DNA of 64,000 bases from Dama dama (lineage: Eukaryota > Chordata > Mammalia > Artiodactyla > Cervidae): assembly GCF_033118175.1 (NCBI RefSeq), contig NC_083681.1, positions 16,448,001-16,512,000 on the forward strand. Direction: 5' to 3'. Below the pieces are notes generated by a model, which was given only the letters and a program-made list of their open reading frames with translations, searched no databases and was not told the DNA's origin. A program made the translations under genes and the position numbers. Positions 55,692 through 64,000 of this stretch are shown here, in pieces (the first letter of the stretch is position 1; the number at the start of each line of letters is the position of its first letter).

Positions 55692-56589
55692 CAGTTCAAT
55701 TTAGTTCAATCACTCAGTCGTGTCCAACTCTTTGCAACTCCATGGACTGCAACACACCAGCCCTCCCTATCCATCACTAACTTCTGGAGCTTCCTCAAAC
55801 TCATGTCCATTGAGTCAGTGGTGCCATCTAACCATCTTATCCTCTGTCATCCTCTTCTCCTCTTGCCTTCAATCTGTCCCAGCATCAGGGTCTTTTCCAG
55901 TGATTCAGTTTTTCTCATCAGGTGGCCAGAGTATTGGAGCTTCAGCTTCAGCATCAGTCCATCCAACGAATATTCAGGACTGATTCCCTTTGTGATTAAC
56001 TGGTTTGATCTCCTTGCAGTTCAAGGGACTCTTAGAGTCTTCTCCAACACCACAGTTCAAAAATGTCAATTCTTCAGGGCTCAGCTTTCTTTATGGTCCA
56101 ATTCCCACATCCATTCATGACTATTGGAAAAATCATAGCTTTGACTAGACTGACCTTTGTTGGCAAAGTAGTCTCTGCTTTTTAATACGCTGTCTAGGTT
56201 TGTCATAGCTTTTCTTCCAAGGAGCAAGTGTCTTTTAATTTCATGGCTGCAGTCATCATCTGCAGTGATTTTGGAGCTGAAGAAAATGAGGTCTGTCACT
56301 CTTTCCATTGTTTCCCCATTTATTTGCCATGAAGTGATGGGACTGGCTGCCATGATCTTAGTTTTTTGAATGTTGACTTCTAAACCAGCTTTTTCACTCT
56401 CCTTTCACTTTCATCAACAGGCTCTTTAGTTCCTCTTCGCTTTCTGCCATAAAGGAGTCATCTGCATATCTGAAGTTATTGATATTTCTCCTGGCAACCT
56501 TGATTCCAGTTTTGCTTCGCTGGAGAAGGGAATGGCACACCACTTCTGTATTCCTGCCTTGAGAACTCCATGAACAGTATGAAAAGGCC
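55692..56589 (-). mobile_element. BovB LINE with inverted 5' segment
   Basis: 55692-56518 is antisense BovB 3' end plus the C-terminal part of the RT ORF (plus strand starts 'cagttcaatttagttcaatc'). From about 56520 to 56589 the plus strand instead reads sense BovB 5'-untranslated sequence ('ctggagaagggaatggcaca', 'cttgagaactccatgaacag'). A perfect 8-bp target duplication 'tgtttctt' flanks the whole at 55684-55691 and 56590-56597. So both parts arrived together in one event, with an internal deletion of the middle of the element. The frames at 55683-56120 and 56081-56353 are shadows or broken ORF. Confidence 0.85.
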
Positions 56590-56597
56590 TGTTTCTT

Positions 56598-57139
56598 AGT
56601 TGTATTGTGTAAAACAGCAGAGTCTTTTCCCAGTTGCATGTGGGAGAGTGTAATAAGAGTCCTTTTGGGAGGAAAATATTGGCACTAGCTGTGATCCTAT
56701 CTGCTGGTTACCAATGCTGAAGTTTATTTGCTATCAGTTCAGTAAACACTTGTCCAGCTCTACCTTCTATCTCTCTGGAAAAGAATGTAAGCCCAACTCT
56801 TAAAATTTCAAAGCAAAATGGCAGCTTAGCTGCCATACACCTGTGTAGACTTTAGATATGAGATTTTTGTGCCAGGCAAATAGCCCACCTTCCCCCTGAC
56901 ACCATGATCAGTTTTCAGACAATTCAGTCATTTTAATTGCCTGAGATTCTGCCCTGGCCTAGCGTTCCAATAAGTCACCACTCTGAGAGCTCAGAGAAGC
57001 TGTTTAATAGTCACACATGGGGTTCATTCTGAATCTTCAGGTCCTATTTGTATCTTAAGTTAGAAGATCAGAAGGCAAAATTCTTGGGTCATATTAACAT
57101 TCAGAATTTATCCGTTCATTCATTTAGCAGATAGCTGTT
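56598..57139. other. Unique sequence, no feature recognised
   Basis: No repeat or gene recognised. Confidence 0.45.
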
Positions 57140-57443
57140 GCCTAACAAGAGTCAGAGAACAGACATGAGGTTACCGAGGCTGGGGGGAAGGGGAGGGGGA
57201 GGGATGGATTGGGAGTTAAGGGTTGGTAAATACAAACTATTACATTTAGAATGGATGAGCAACAAGTCCTACTGTATAGCACAGGGAATTGTATCCCATC
57301 TCCTGGGATAAAGCATAATGGAAAAGCATATTAAAAAAGAATATATATATGTGCATAACTGAACCACTTTTCTGTATAGCAGAAATTAGCACAACACTGT
57401 AAATCAACTGTACCTCAATAAAAAAAATAATAATAATAAAAGA
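57140..57443 (+). mobile_element. L1BT-type 3' end
   Basis: 'ggaaggggagggggagggat' (L1BT G-rich segment), 'caacaagtcctactgtatag', 'cataactgaaccacttttct' and 'ctgtacctcaataaaaaaa', followed by a short (AAT)n tail. Confidence 0.92.
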
Positions 57444-57672
57444 GCCAGACTGTCTAAGTTTACCTTCTAGCTTCTTAACTTACCAGCTCTGTGACCTTGG
57501 GCAATTTAACTCCAGAGTTCCACCTCTGTTCCTTCTCTGTTAAAGGTGGATAATATTAACAGCAGCCCCCACTCCAAAGGGTTATTTTGAGGCTCAAATG
57601 AATTATTAGATATAAGTGCTTGTAAGAGTTTCTGGCATTCCATAATTTTAGCTATTATTCTTATTATTATTA
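57444..57672 (+). repeat. MIR SINE
   Basis: 'agccagactgtctaagttta', 'ttaccagctctgtgaccttg' and 'ccactccaaagggttatttt' follow MIR order; an ATT-rich tail follows. Confidence 0.82.
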
Positions 57673-57674
57673 CC

Positions 57675-57995
57675 ATAAATCAGGCATGATGCCAGACGCT
57701 GGGAGACAGGACTACACAAAGCACATACAGTTCCTGCCCTCAAGGAACTTGTATCTGGTGGGGAAGACGGACACTCCTTGATGACACTAGCCAGAGAGGG
57801 AACAAACTACAGCAGCTCACCTAAGGTACAGGGTGCTCTGAAACCCTAGAGCCAGGGCCTGGCTTGGTCTGGTGGACAGAGGACGGCTTCCCCGATGGAA
57901 ACGGAAAGGACGAGTGGAGTTAACAAAATGGTGCATGGACTTCGAGGAAGACTCTTCTAGGCAAATGGAACAGCATAGGCTAAGACACATGCTGA
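57675..57995 (+). repeat. L2 3' region
   Basis: 'catgatgccagacgctggga', 'ttcctgccctcaaggaactt', 'tctggtggggaagacggaca' and 'ctaggcaaatggaacagcat' are ordered L2 landmarks. Confidence 0.75.
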
Positions 57996-58106
57996 GTGAA
58001 AGGTCAGCCTGGCCCCAGGGCTGAGACGTTGCTGGCAGTAATTGTCCTGTATACAATTCTCTTGAGGTTGTTGAAAAGAATAGATGTATCTGAATCATGT
58101 TTTAAC

Positions 58107-58312
58107 TTCCCAGTGGGGCTCAGAATCAGTCTGCCCATGCAGGAGATGTAGGATATGCAGGTTCTATCCCTGGGATCAGGAAGATCCTGGAGAAGGGAAT
58201 GGCAACCCACTCCAGTATTCTTGCCTGGAGAATTCCATGGACAGAGGAGCCCGGTGAGCTACAGTCCATGGGGTCACCAAAGAGTCCGACATGACTAATC
58301 ATGCAAGTGCAC
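58107..58312 (+). mobile_element. Bov-tA SINE
   Basis: Head 'cttcccagtggggctcagaa', B-box-like 'ggttctatccc', body 'caacccactccagtattctt', end 'catgactaatcatgcaagtg'. The flanking duplication is degraded ('ttttaact' vs 'ttttaagct'). Confidence 0.94.
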
Positions 58313-59814
58313 AGTGTCTTTTTAAGCTACAGCTTTAGAAAATAGTTTAGTTCCACTAATAATTTTTTACATTAGCTTTTTTTTTTTCTCATTTCAACCA
58401 GACAATGAGAACTAGGTAAGCAACGTGTGCTTCTTTCTAGTCTAACCACAAAGGTGGGGCTTAGTTTACTGAGAAACTGCAAGAATTAGGTCACCTCAGG
58501 TGCTTTGGAACATCTACCCCCTTACTCATTTTATGAAGTCTCTTTTCTTTTATTGGCCATTATTTTCTTTATTTTGAAATGTTTCAGAGCCCCTTGGAAC
58601 TTTTTGGAAATTGGCAGGATATACACACTAAGTATGTAAAATCAAATATGTAGGTTATGAACATGAGTTATGAGTTAGATAGAGACTGATTCAGGAGAGA
58701 GAATGTGGGTGAAAGTGTGGTGGGCCCCCGCCAGGAGGTAGAACACTGAAAGAGATTGTTCACAGTCTTCTACTGGAATTGCTTCTCCTGTGAAATTGCT
58801 AGTGCCCTACCTCGAAGTTGGGGGTGGGGGGATCATTGTGGAAGAGGGAGTGTCCAGCATAACCCAGTTACCTTGACTCTCCTCATGGAATATGGCCAGA
58901 TTTCAATATAAACAGTGTATTCATGCTTCGGAGCTTCTAGAAGAAAAGAATGCGTATGCCAAGCCTCCCAGATCTGTTTGGTTTGTCAGTTCTCTGGGGT
59001 TGCTTTTTCAAATAACTGATGCATTTGACTGTAAGACAAAGGCATGAAAAACACCAGTGAGTTTTGTTGCGGGGGCCCAGGAGCCCAGCCTCAGGGTTAT
59101 AGCTTCAAGAACAGTCTGACAGTAGACTGCCTGGAAACAGCAGTGAGAACAGCAGACTTCTGTGGCCCCACTTCTTGCTTTTCCATCATCAATCCACACC
59201 TGCCCTTCTCTCTGCCACCAGGTCCCACAAGTATTCACTCCTACGACGCACCTCTTGTGATACACACCAAGGTTGTAACTAAGGGCGGGCGGGCAGTAGG
59301 AAATCAAACCTGCCCGACCCCGCCCCAACTCTCTCCTGCCTTCTTTCCACCTCCCCAAAATGAACCTTTAAAAACAAACATGCCCCTCTAGCCCCCTTCC
59401 TGCTCAAGCCAAGGCAGATGTAAGTGTATTTGTCCAGCTTGAAGAGAACTGTGCTAAATGCCCCCCAGTGAAATAACACCCCAATACATAAGGGCAAGAG
59501 GATGGTAGGGAGAAGCAAACCAGAAGTATGCCGATACCTCTAACTTTTCTTCCAATCTGGAAGGGCAGAAAAAAGAGACCTCAGGCTGAAGTGGGAAAGT
59601 GTAAATTGAGAGACTTGTCTTGGAAATAATGAGATTCATTCTAATAATGAGGAGGAACATTAGAACAGTGATTAAAATTCACAGAGAGAGCTTTCATATG
59701 TGCCATTGCAGAGAACCCTCAAAACACCCCTCAAGGAGGTGTGTTAGTATTGCAGGAAGGGGAACCCTTTCCCAGGTCCAAGAGTGGGCTCTTGTCTAAC
59801 ACTCAGAAATGAAT
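58313..59814. other. Unique sequence; short GC-rich patch with possible splice acceptor
   Basis: No repeat recognised. Around 59190-59345 there is a pyrimidine tract 'tgcccttctctctgccaccag' followed by GTCCCACAAG, resembling a 3' splice site, inside a 115-codon open frame (59044-59391), and a 'gggcgggcgggc' Sp1-like cluster at 59285. No matching donor or transcription evidence; probably not a gene. Confidence 0.3.
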
Positions 59815-60250
59815 GGTCCAGGAGACACACATGCTGACAAAGCAAGAGACTTTAAGGGAAGGGGTGCCTGAGAGGACAGTGGGAGGATAAGGGGAACCCA
59901 GGAGATCTGTTCTGCCATGTGACTCACAGTCTTGGGTATTACGGTGACAGGATTAGTTCCCCACTTGTCTCTGGCCAGTCCTCCTGATTCAAGGTCCTTC
60001 CTGGTGGTGCATGCCTTGCTTAGTCAAGATGGATGCCAGCAAGGAGGATTCTGGGAGCTTGGTAGGACATGTGGCCTCTCCTTTTGATCTTTCCCGAATT
60101 CTGCTTGGTGGTGGCTTGTTCCGTGTTTCTTACCAGAACCTCCTATCATAAAATAGCTCATGCAAATGGTTACTGTGGAGCTTGGCCAGGGTGGGTGGTT
60201 TTAGTCCAAGTTTCCCCTAACATTAGAACTGTCTTTTTCAAGACAAAGAA
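59815..60250. mobile_element. Probable ruminant ERV LTR fragment
   Basis: From memory, 'tccaggagacacacatgctg', 'gtgacaggattagttcccca', 'tagtcaagatggatgccagc' and 'agctcatgcaaatggttact' belong to a ruminant ERV LTR family. No second LTR or internal genes are present. The 68-codon frame at 60069-60275 lies in it. Family name and strand unverified. Confidence 0.5.
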
Positions 60251-60327
60251 AGGAATGGGGCTCGGGAAGACATAGTCCCACTGCTGGAAAGGAATCGACT
60301 GGAGGCTTTCATTTAGATCTTTGGGGT

Positions 60328-60555
60328 GTGCGTGCCTGCTAAGTCACTTCAGTCATGTCTGACTCTTAGTGAACCTATGGACCAAAGCCTGCCAGGCTCC
60401 TCTGTCCATGGGATCCTCCAGCCAAGAATATTGGAGTGGGATCTTCTCCTCCAGGGGATTTTCCAGACCCAGGGATCAAACTCTTGTCTCTTACCTGCAA
60501 TGGCGGGGAGGGGGGGGGGGGGGTCTTTACTACAAGTGCCACCTGAGAAGCCCAT
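60328..60555 (-). mobile_element. Bov-tA SINE, antisense, with poly(G) run
   Basis: The plus strand reads 'gctaagtcacttcagtcatg' ... 'ccagacccagggatcaaact', then the tRNA head with a GGGG-A-14xG run at 60505-60523 replacing the usual 'gcaggtggattc', then 'tttactacaagtgccacctg'. The G run is either real expansion or a sequencing/assembly weak spot. Confidence 0.9.
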
Positions 60556-60583
60556 AGATGATTGGTTCTCCCTGTCAAATCCA

Positions 60584-62940
60584 TTGACATTTCAGAAATT
60601 GGTGAACTAAAATGGAATGCAATGGGTGAAATTAATTCAGATGACCATTATGCCTGCTATTTAGTCAAGAATCCCTTAGAAGAAATGGACAGCCCTCATA
60701 GTCAACAAAAAAGTCTGAAATGCAGCACTTGGGTGCAATCTCAAAAATGACAGAATGATCTCTGTACATTTCTAAGGCAAACCATTCAACATCACACTAA
60801 TCCAAGTCTATGCCCCAACTACTAATGTAGAAGAAGATGAAGTTGAATGGTTCTATGAAGATCTACAAGACCTTCTAGAACTAACACCGAAAAAAAAAAG
60901 ATATCCTTTTCATCATAGGAGACTGGAATGCAAAAGTAGGAAGTCAAGAGATACCTGGAGTAACAGGAAAGTTTGGCCTTGGAGTACAAAATGAAGCAGG
61001 GCAAAGGCTAACAGAGTTAGGGTCATAGCAACCACCCTCTTCCAACAACACAAGAGATGACTCTACACATAGACATTAACAGACCACGAATACAGAAATC
61101 AGATTGATTATATTCATTGCAGCCAAAGATGGAGAAGCTCTATACAGCCAGCAAAAATAAGACCGGGAGCTGATTGTGGTTCAGATTATGAACTCTTTGT
61201 TACAAAATTGAAACAAATTGAAGAAAGTAGGGAAAACCATTAGGCCATTCAGCTATGACCTAAATCAAATCCCTTGCAATTATACAGTGGAAGTGACAAA
61301 TAGACTCAAGGGATTAGATCTGATAGACAGAGTGCCTGATGAACTATGGATGGAGGTTCCTAACATTGTACAGGAGGTGGTGATCAAAACCATCCCCAAG
61401 AAAAGCAAATGCATAAAGGCAAAATGGTTGTCTGAGGAGGCCTTACAAAGAGCTGAGAAAAGAAGAGAAACAAAACGCAAGAGAGAGAGGAACGATAAAC
61501 CCATTTGAATGCAGCGTTCCAAAGAATAGCAAGGAGAGATAAGAAAGGCTTCCTAAGTGAACAATGCAAAAAAATAGAGGAAAACTTTAGAATGGGAAAG
61601 ACTAGATATCTCTTAAAGAACATTAAAGATACCAAGGGAACATTTCATGCAAAGATGGGCATAATAAAGGACAGAAGGGGTATGGACCTAACAGAAGCAG
61701 AAAATATTAAGAAGAGGTGGCAAGAATACACAGAAGAACTGTACAAAAGAGGTCTTAATGAACCAGATAACCACAATGGTGTGATCACTCACCTAGAGCC
61801 AGACATATTGGAGTATGAAGTCAAGTGGGCCTTAGGAAATGTCATTACGAACAAAGAGAGTGGAGGTGATAGAATTTCAGCTGAGTTATTTCAAATCCTA
61901 AAAGATGATCCCGTTAAAGTGCTGCACTCAGTATGCCAGCAAATTTGGAAAACTCAACAGTGGCCACAGAAATGGAAAAGGTCGATTTTAATTCCAATCC
62001 CAAAGAAAAGCAATGCCAAAGAGTGTTCAAACTACCACACAATTGCACTCATCTCACACATTAGCAAAATCATGATCAAAATTCTCCAAGCAGGGCTTCA
62101 ACATTATGTGAACCATGAACTTTCAGATGTTCAAGCTGGATTTAGAAAAGGCAGAGGAACCAGAGATCAAATTGTCAACATCCAGTGGGTCATCGAAAGA
62201 GCAAGAGAGTTCCAGAAAAACATCTTCTTCTGCTTCATTGACTCCTCTAAACCTTTGACAGTGTGAATCACAACAAACTGTGGAAAATTCTTAAAGAGAT
62301 AGGAATACCAGACCACCTTATCTGCCTCCTGAGAAACCTGTATTCAGGTCAAAAAGCAACAATTAGAAACAGACATGGACCAACAGACTGGTTCCAAATT
62401 GGTAAAAGAGTATATCAAGGCTGTATACTGTCAACTTGCTGATTTAACTTATATGCAGAGTACATCATAAGAAATGCCAGGCTGGATGAATCACAACCTA
62501 GAATCAAGATTGCTGGGAGAAATATCAATAACTTCAGATATGTAGATGACACCATCGTTATGGCAGAAAGTGAAGAGGAACTAAAGAGCCTCTTGATGAA
62601 AGTGAAAGAGAAGAGTGAAAAAGCTGGCTTAAGATTCAGCATTCAAAAAACAAAGATCATGCCATCCAATCCCATCACTTCATGGTAAATAGATGGGGAA
62701 ACAACGGACACAGTGACAGACTTCATTTTCTTGGGCTCCAAAATCACTGTAGATGATGACTGCAGCCATGAAATTAAAATACACTTGCTCCTTGGAAGAA
62801 AAGCTATGACAAACCTAGATAGCATATTAAAAAGCAGAGACATTACTTTCCCGGCAAATGTCTGTCCAGTGAAAGCTATGGGTTTTCCAGTAGTCATGTA
62901 TGGATGTGAGAGTTGTACCATAAAGAAGGCTGAGCGCTGA
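60584..62940 (+). pseudogene. BovB ORF2-like polyprotein relic (endonuclease plus RT), multiply broken
   Basis: The order of domains fits the RTE family. An APE-type endonuclease comes first ('ISEIGELKW' near 60590; 'IQVYAP' near 60805; 'IGDWNAKVG' encoded near 60916-60942; then the SDH motif, which here reads SDY at 61181-61189). A linker at 61218-61508 is next (96 codons). The RT N-terminal two-thirds follows at 61505-62266 (253 codons, including 'GFRKGRGTRDQI'), interrupted in motif A where the usual 'FIDYAKAFD' became 'FIDSSKPLTV' then a stop. Motif C reads YVDD at 62539-62550. C-terminal part at 62713-62940. The endonuclease His is lost and the RT frame is broken, so it is inactive. Confidence 0.93.
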
Positions 62941-63313
62941 AGAATTGACGCTTTTGAACTTGGTGTTGGAGAAGACTCTTGAGAGTCCCTTGGACTGCAA
63001 CGAGATCAAACCAGTCAGTCTTAAAAGAAATCAGTCCTGAATATTCACTGGAAGGACTAATGCTAAAGCTGAAGCTCTAATACTTTGCCTCCTGATGCAA
63101 AGAGCCAACTGATTGAAAAGAACCTGATGCTGGGACAGATTGAAGGCAGGAGGAGAAGGGGACGACAGACGATGAGATGGTTGGATGGCATTACCGATTC
63201 AATGGATCTGAGTTTGAGCAAGCTCTGGGAGTGGTGACAGACAGGGACACTTGGTGTGCTGCAGTCCATGGGGGTCACCAGGGGTTGGACACAACTGAGT
63301 GACTGAACAGCAA
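60584..63313 (+). mobile_element. BovB LINE, 5'-truncated (2.73 kb), longest copy in the window
   Basis: Starts in the endonuclease domain ('ttgacatttcagaaattggt') and runs to the 3' tail ('caactgagtgactgaac'). Perfect 9-bp target duplications 'tcaaatcca' at 60575-60583 and 63314-63322 fix the ends. It follows a Bov-tA by only 20-30 bp. More diverged than the 25- and 51-kb copies (many stops and indels), so older. Confidence 0.95.
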
Positions 63314-63444
63314 TCAAATCCAGGACTCATCTCAGGAAACCATCAAAGCTACATTTGAGGTAAGGCTGCCATGTGGCAGACTTGCAAGTAATATTATCTT
63401 AACTCAGTCTGCCTATTCCACACACTCCAGACACTCTCATCTTT

Positions 63445-63612
63445 ATTTCAGAGAGGGAACAGTCCTGTGAAAGGGAATTTTGATTCAAATCCACAGAGGA
63501 GAAAATGGAGATTGGGAAAAGTTAAGCAAGTTGCTTCAAGTTGGGTCACAGAGCTAGAAGCAGAGGACCTGGAATTAAACCCCAAGTGGGTCTGATGCCA
63601 AAGTGCTGAAGC
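63445..63612 (+). repeat. MIR SINE
   Basis: 'cagaggagaaaatggagatt', 'gcaagttgcttcaagttggg', 'agctagaagcagaggacctg' follow MIR order. Confidence 0.75.
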
Positions 63613-63712
63613 AGGAATAGGCAGCAAAGATAGAATGTAGCCTAGGGTAGGTGTGGAGCCAAGGACAGAAACATATAGCTTAAGCAAAAGCCTCCAGTAG
63701 AAGTATCAATAT

Positions 63713-63812
63713 GCCATCTTCTAGCTGTGTGTCCTTGGTCAAGTCAAACCTCTCTAATTCATCATCCCCAAAATGAAGAGAAGAGGATTGTAATGTGGAT
63801 TAAGTAAAATAC
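63713..63812 (+). repeat. MIR fragment
   Basis: 'cttctagctgtgtgtccttg', 'tctctaattcatcatcccca' in MIR order. Confidence 0.65.
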
Positions 63813-64000
63813 AGTGTGTGTTTGTGGTACGCATACTCTAAAACTCGACATGGGGCATGGAGGTTTCCAGGGGTCAGTGGGCCACTGTCCACAGAAAAAA
63901 ATACAGCAGAAGTACAGAAAGCGGCAGACAACTGCCCTTTGTAATGGAGGAATATCGACTGAAGTGAACTGGATGCTTCAGTCCTGGGTCTCCTCAAACA
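63813..64000. other. Unique sequence to window end
   Basis: No feature recognised. Confidence 0.4.

Noticed and set aside
55683..56120. 145-codon plus-strand frame
   Set aside because: Reverse complement of BovB 3' end; not a gene.
1..64000. CRISPR array, operon, phage or bacterial defence system
   Set aside because: No regularly spaced direct repeats, no prokaryotic gene organisation; repeat content is mammalian throughout.
1..64000. tRNA genes
   Set aside because: tRNA-like sequences found are the heads of SINEs; none has a proper full cloverleaf with anticodon arm and Pol III terminator that I could confirm.

Overview
This is nuclear DNA from a bovid ruminant (cattle, buffalo, sheep, goat or a close relative). 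It carries many copies of the ruminant-specific BovB (RTE) LINE and its derivative SINEs Bov-A2 and Bov-tA. It also has the cetartiodactyl SINEs CHR-1 and CHR-2, artiodactyl L1 3' ends (L1BT type), and old mammalian repeats (MIR, L2, L1M, MLT1, Tigger2). I cannot name the species from sequence alone.

I found no intact cellular protein-coding gene, no tRNA or rRNA gene, no CRISPR array and no bacterial-style operon. Nearly all open frames are short chance frames or frames inside repeats. The only ones with recognisable protein content are decayed retrotransposon genes: BovB endonuclease/reverse transcriptase at about 25.0, 51.3 and 60.6-63.3 kb, shorter BovB 3' ends elsewhere, and an L1 endonuclease relic at 21.2-21.6 kb. 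The window looks intergenic or deep intronic.

Layout. 0-9 kb: mostly unique sequence with a (CA)n microsatellite and scattered SINEs. 9-11.2 kb: a BovB 3' end and a SINE cluster. 11.4-14.5 kb: old L1s, one apparently nested in another, one interrupted by a Tigger2 DNA transposon. 15.4-24.3 kb: a long antisense L1M relic stuffed with younger insertions (CHR-1, L1BT, tandem-dimer Bov-tA, Bov-A2). 24.9-26.1 kb: BovB inserted in a MIR. 26.5-30 kb: mostly unique sequence with L2 and MIR. 30-36 kb: antisense L1BT and L2 relics split by SINEs. 35.8-39.6 kb: a stretch with no ruminant SINEs. 39.6-48.3 kb: L1, an MLT1 LTR, and a long antisense L2 split by a BovB piece. 48.3-54.5 kb: a probable ruminant ERV LTR, then a 1.4-kb BovB. 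55.7-56.6 kb: a BovB with an inverted 5' end. 57-60.3 kb: L1BT, MIR, L2, unique sequence and a probable ruminant LTR. 60.6-63.3 kb: the longest BovB.

The parts form no pathway; the history is of layered insertion. Direct target-site duplications (TSDs) that I could read fix the exact borders of many young insertions. The most notable items are the 5'-inverted BovB, the two tandem-dimer Bov-tA copies, a tiny internally deleted Bov-tA with a perfect 13-bp TSD, the 1.1-kb direct-repeat BovB pair, and the SINE-free 36-39.5 kb stretch. I saw no convincing undescribed biological system.
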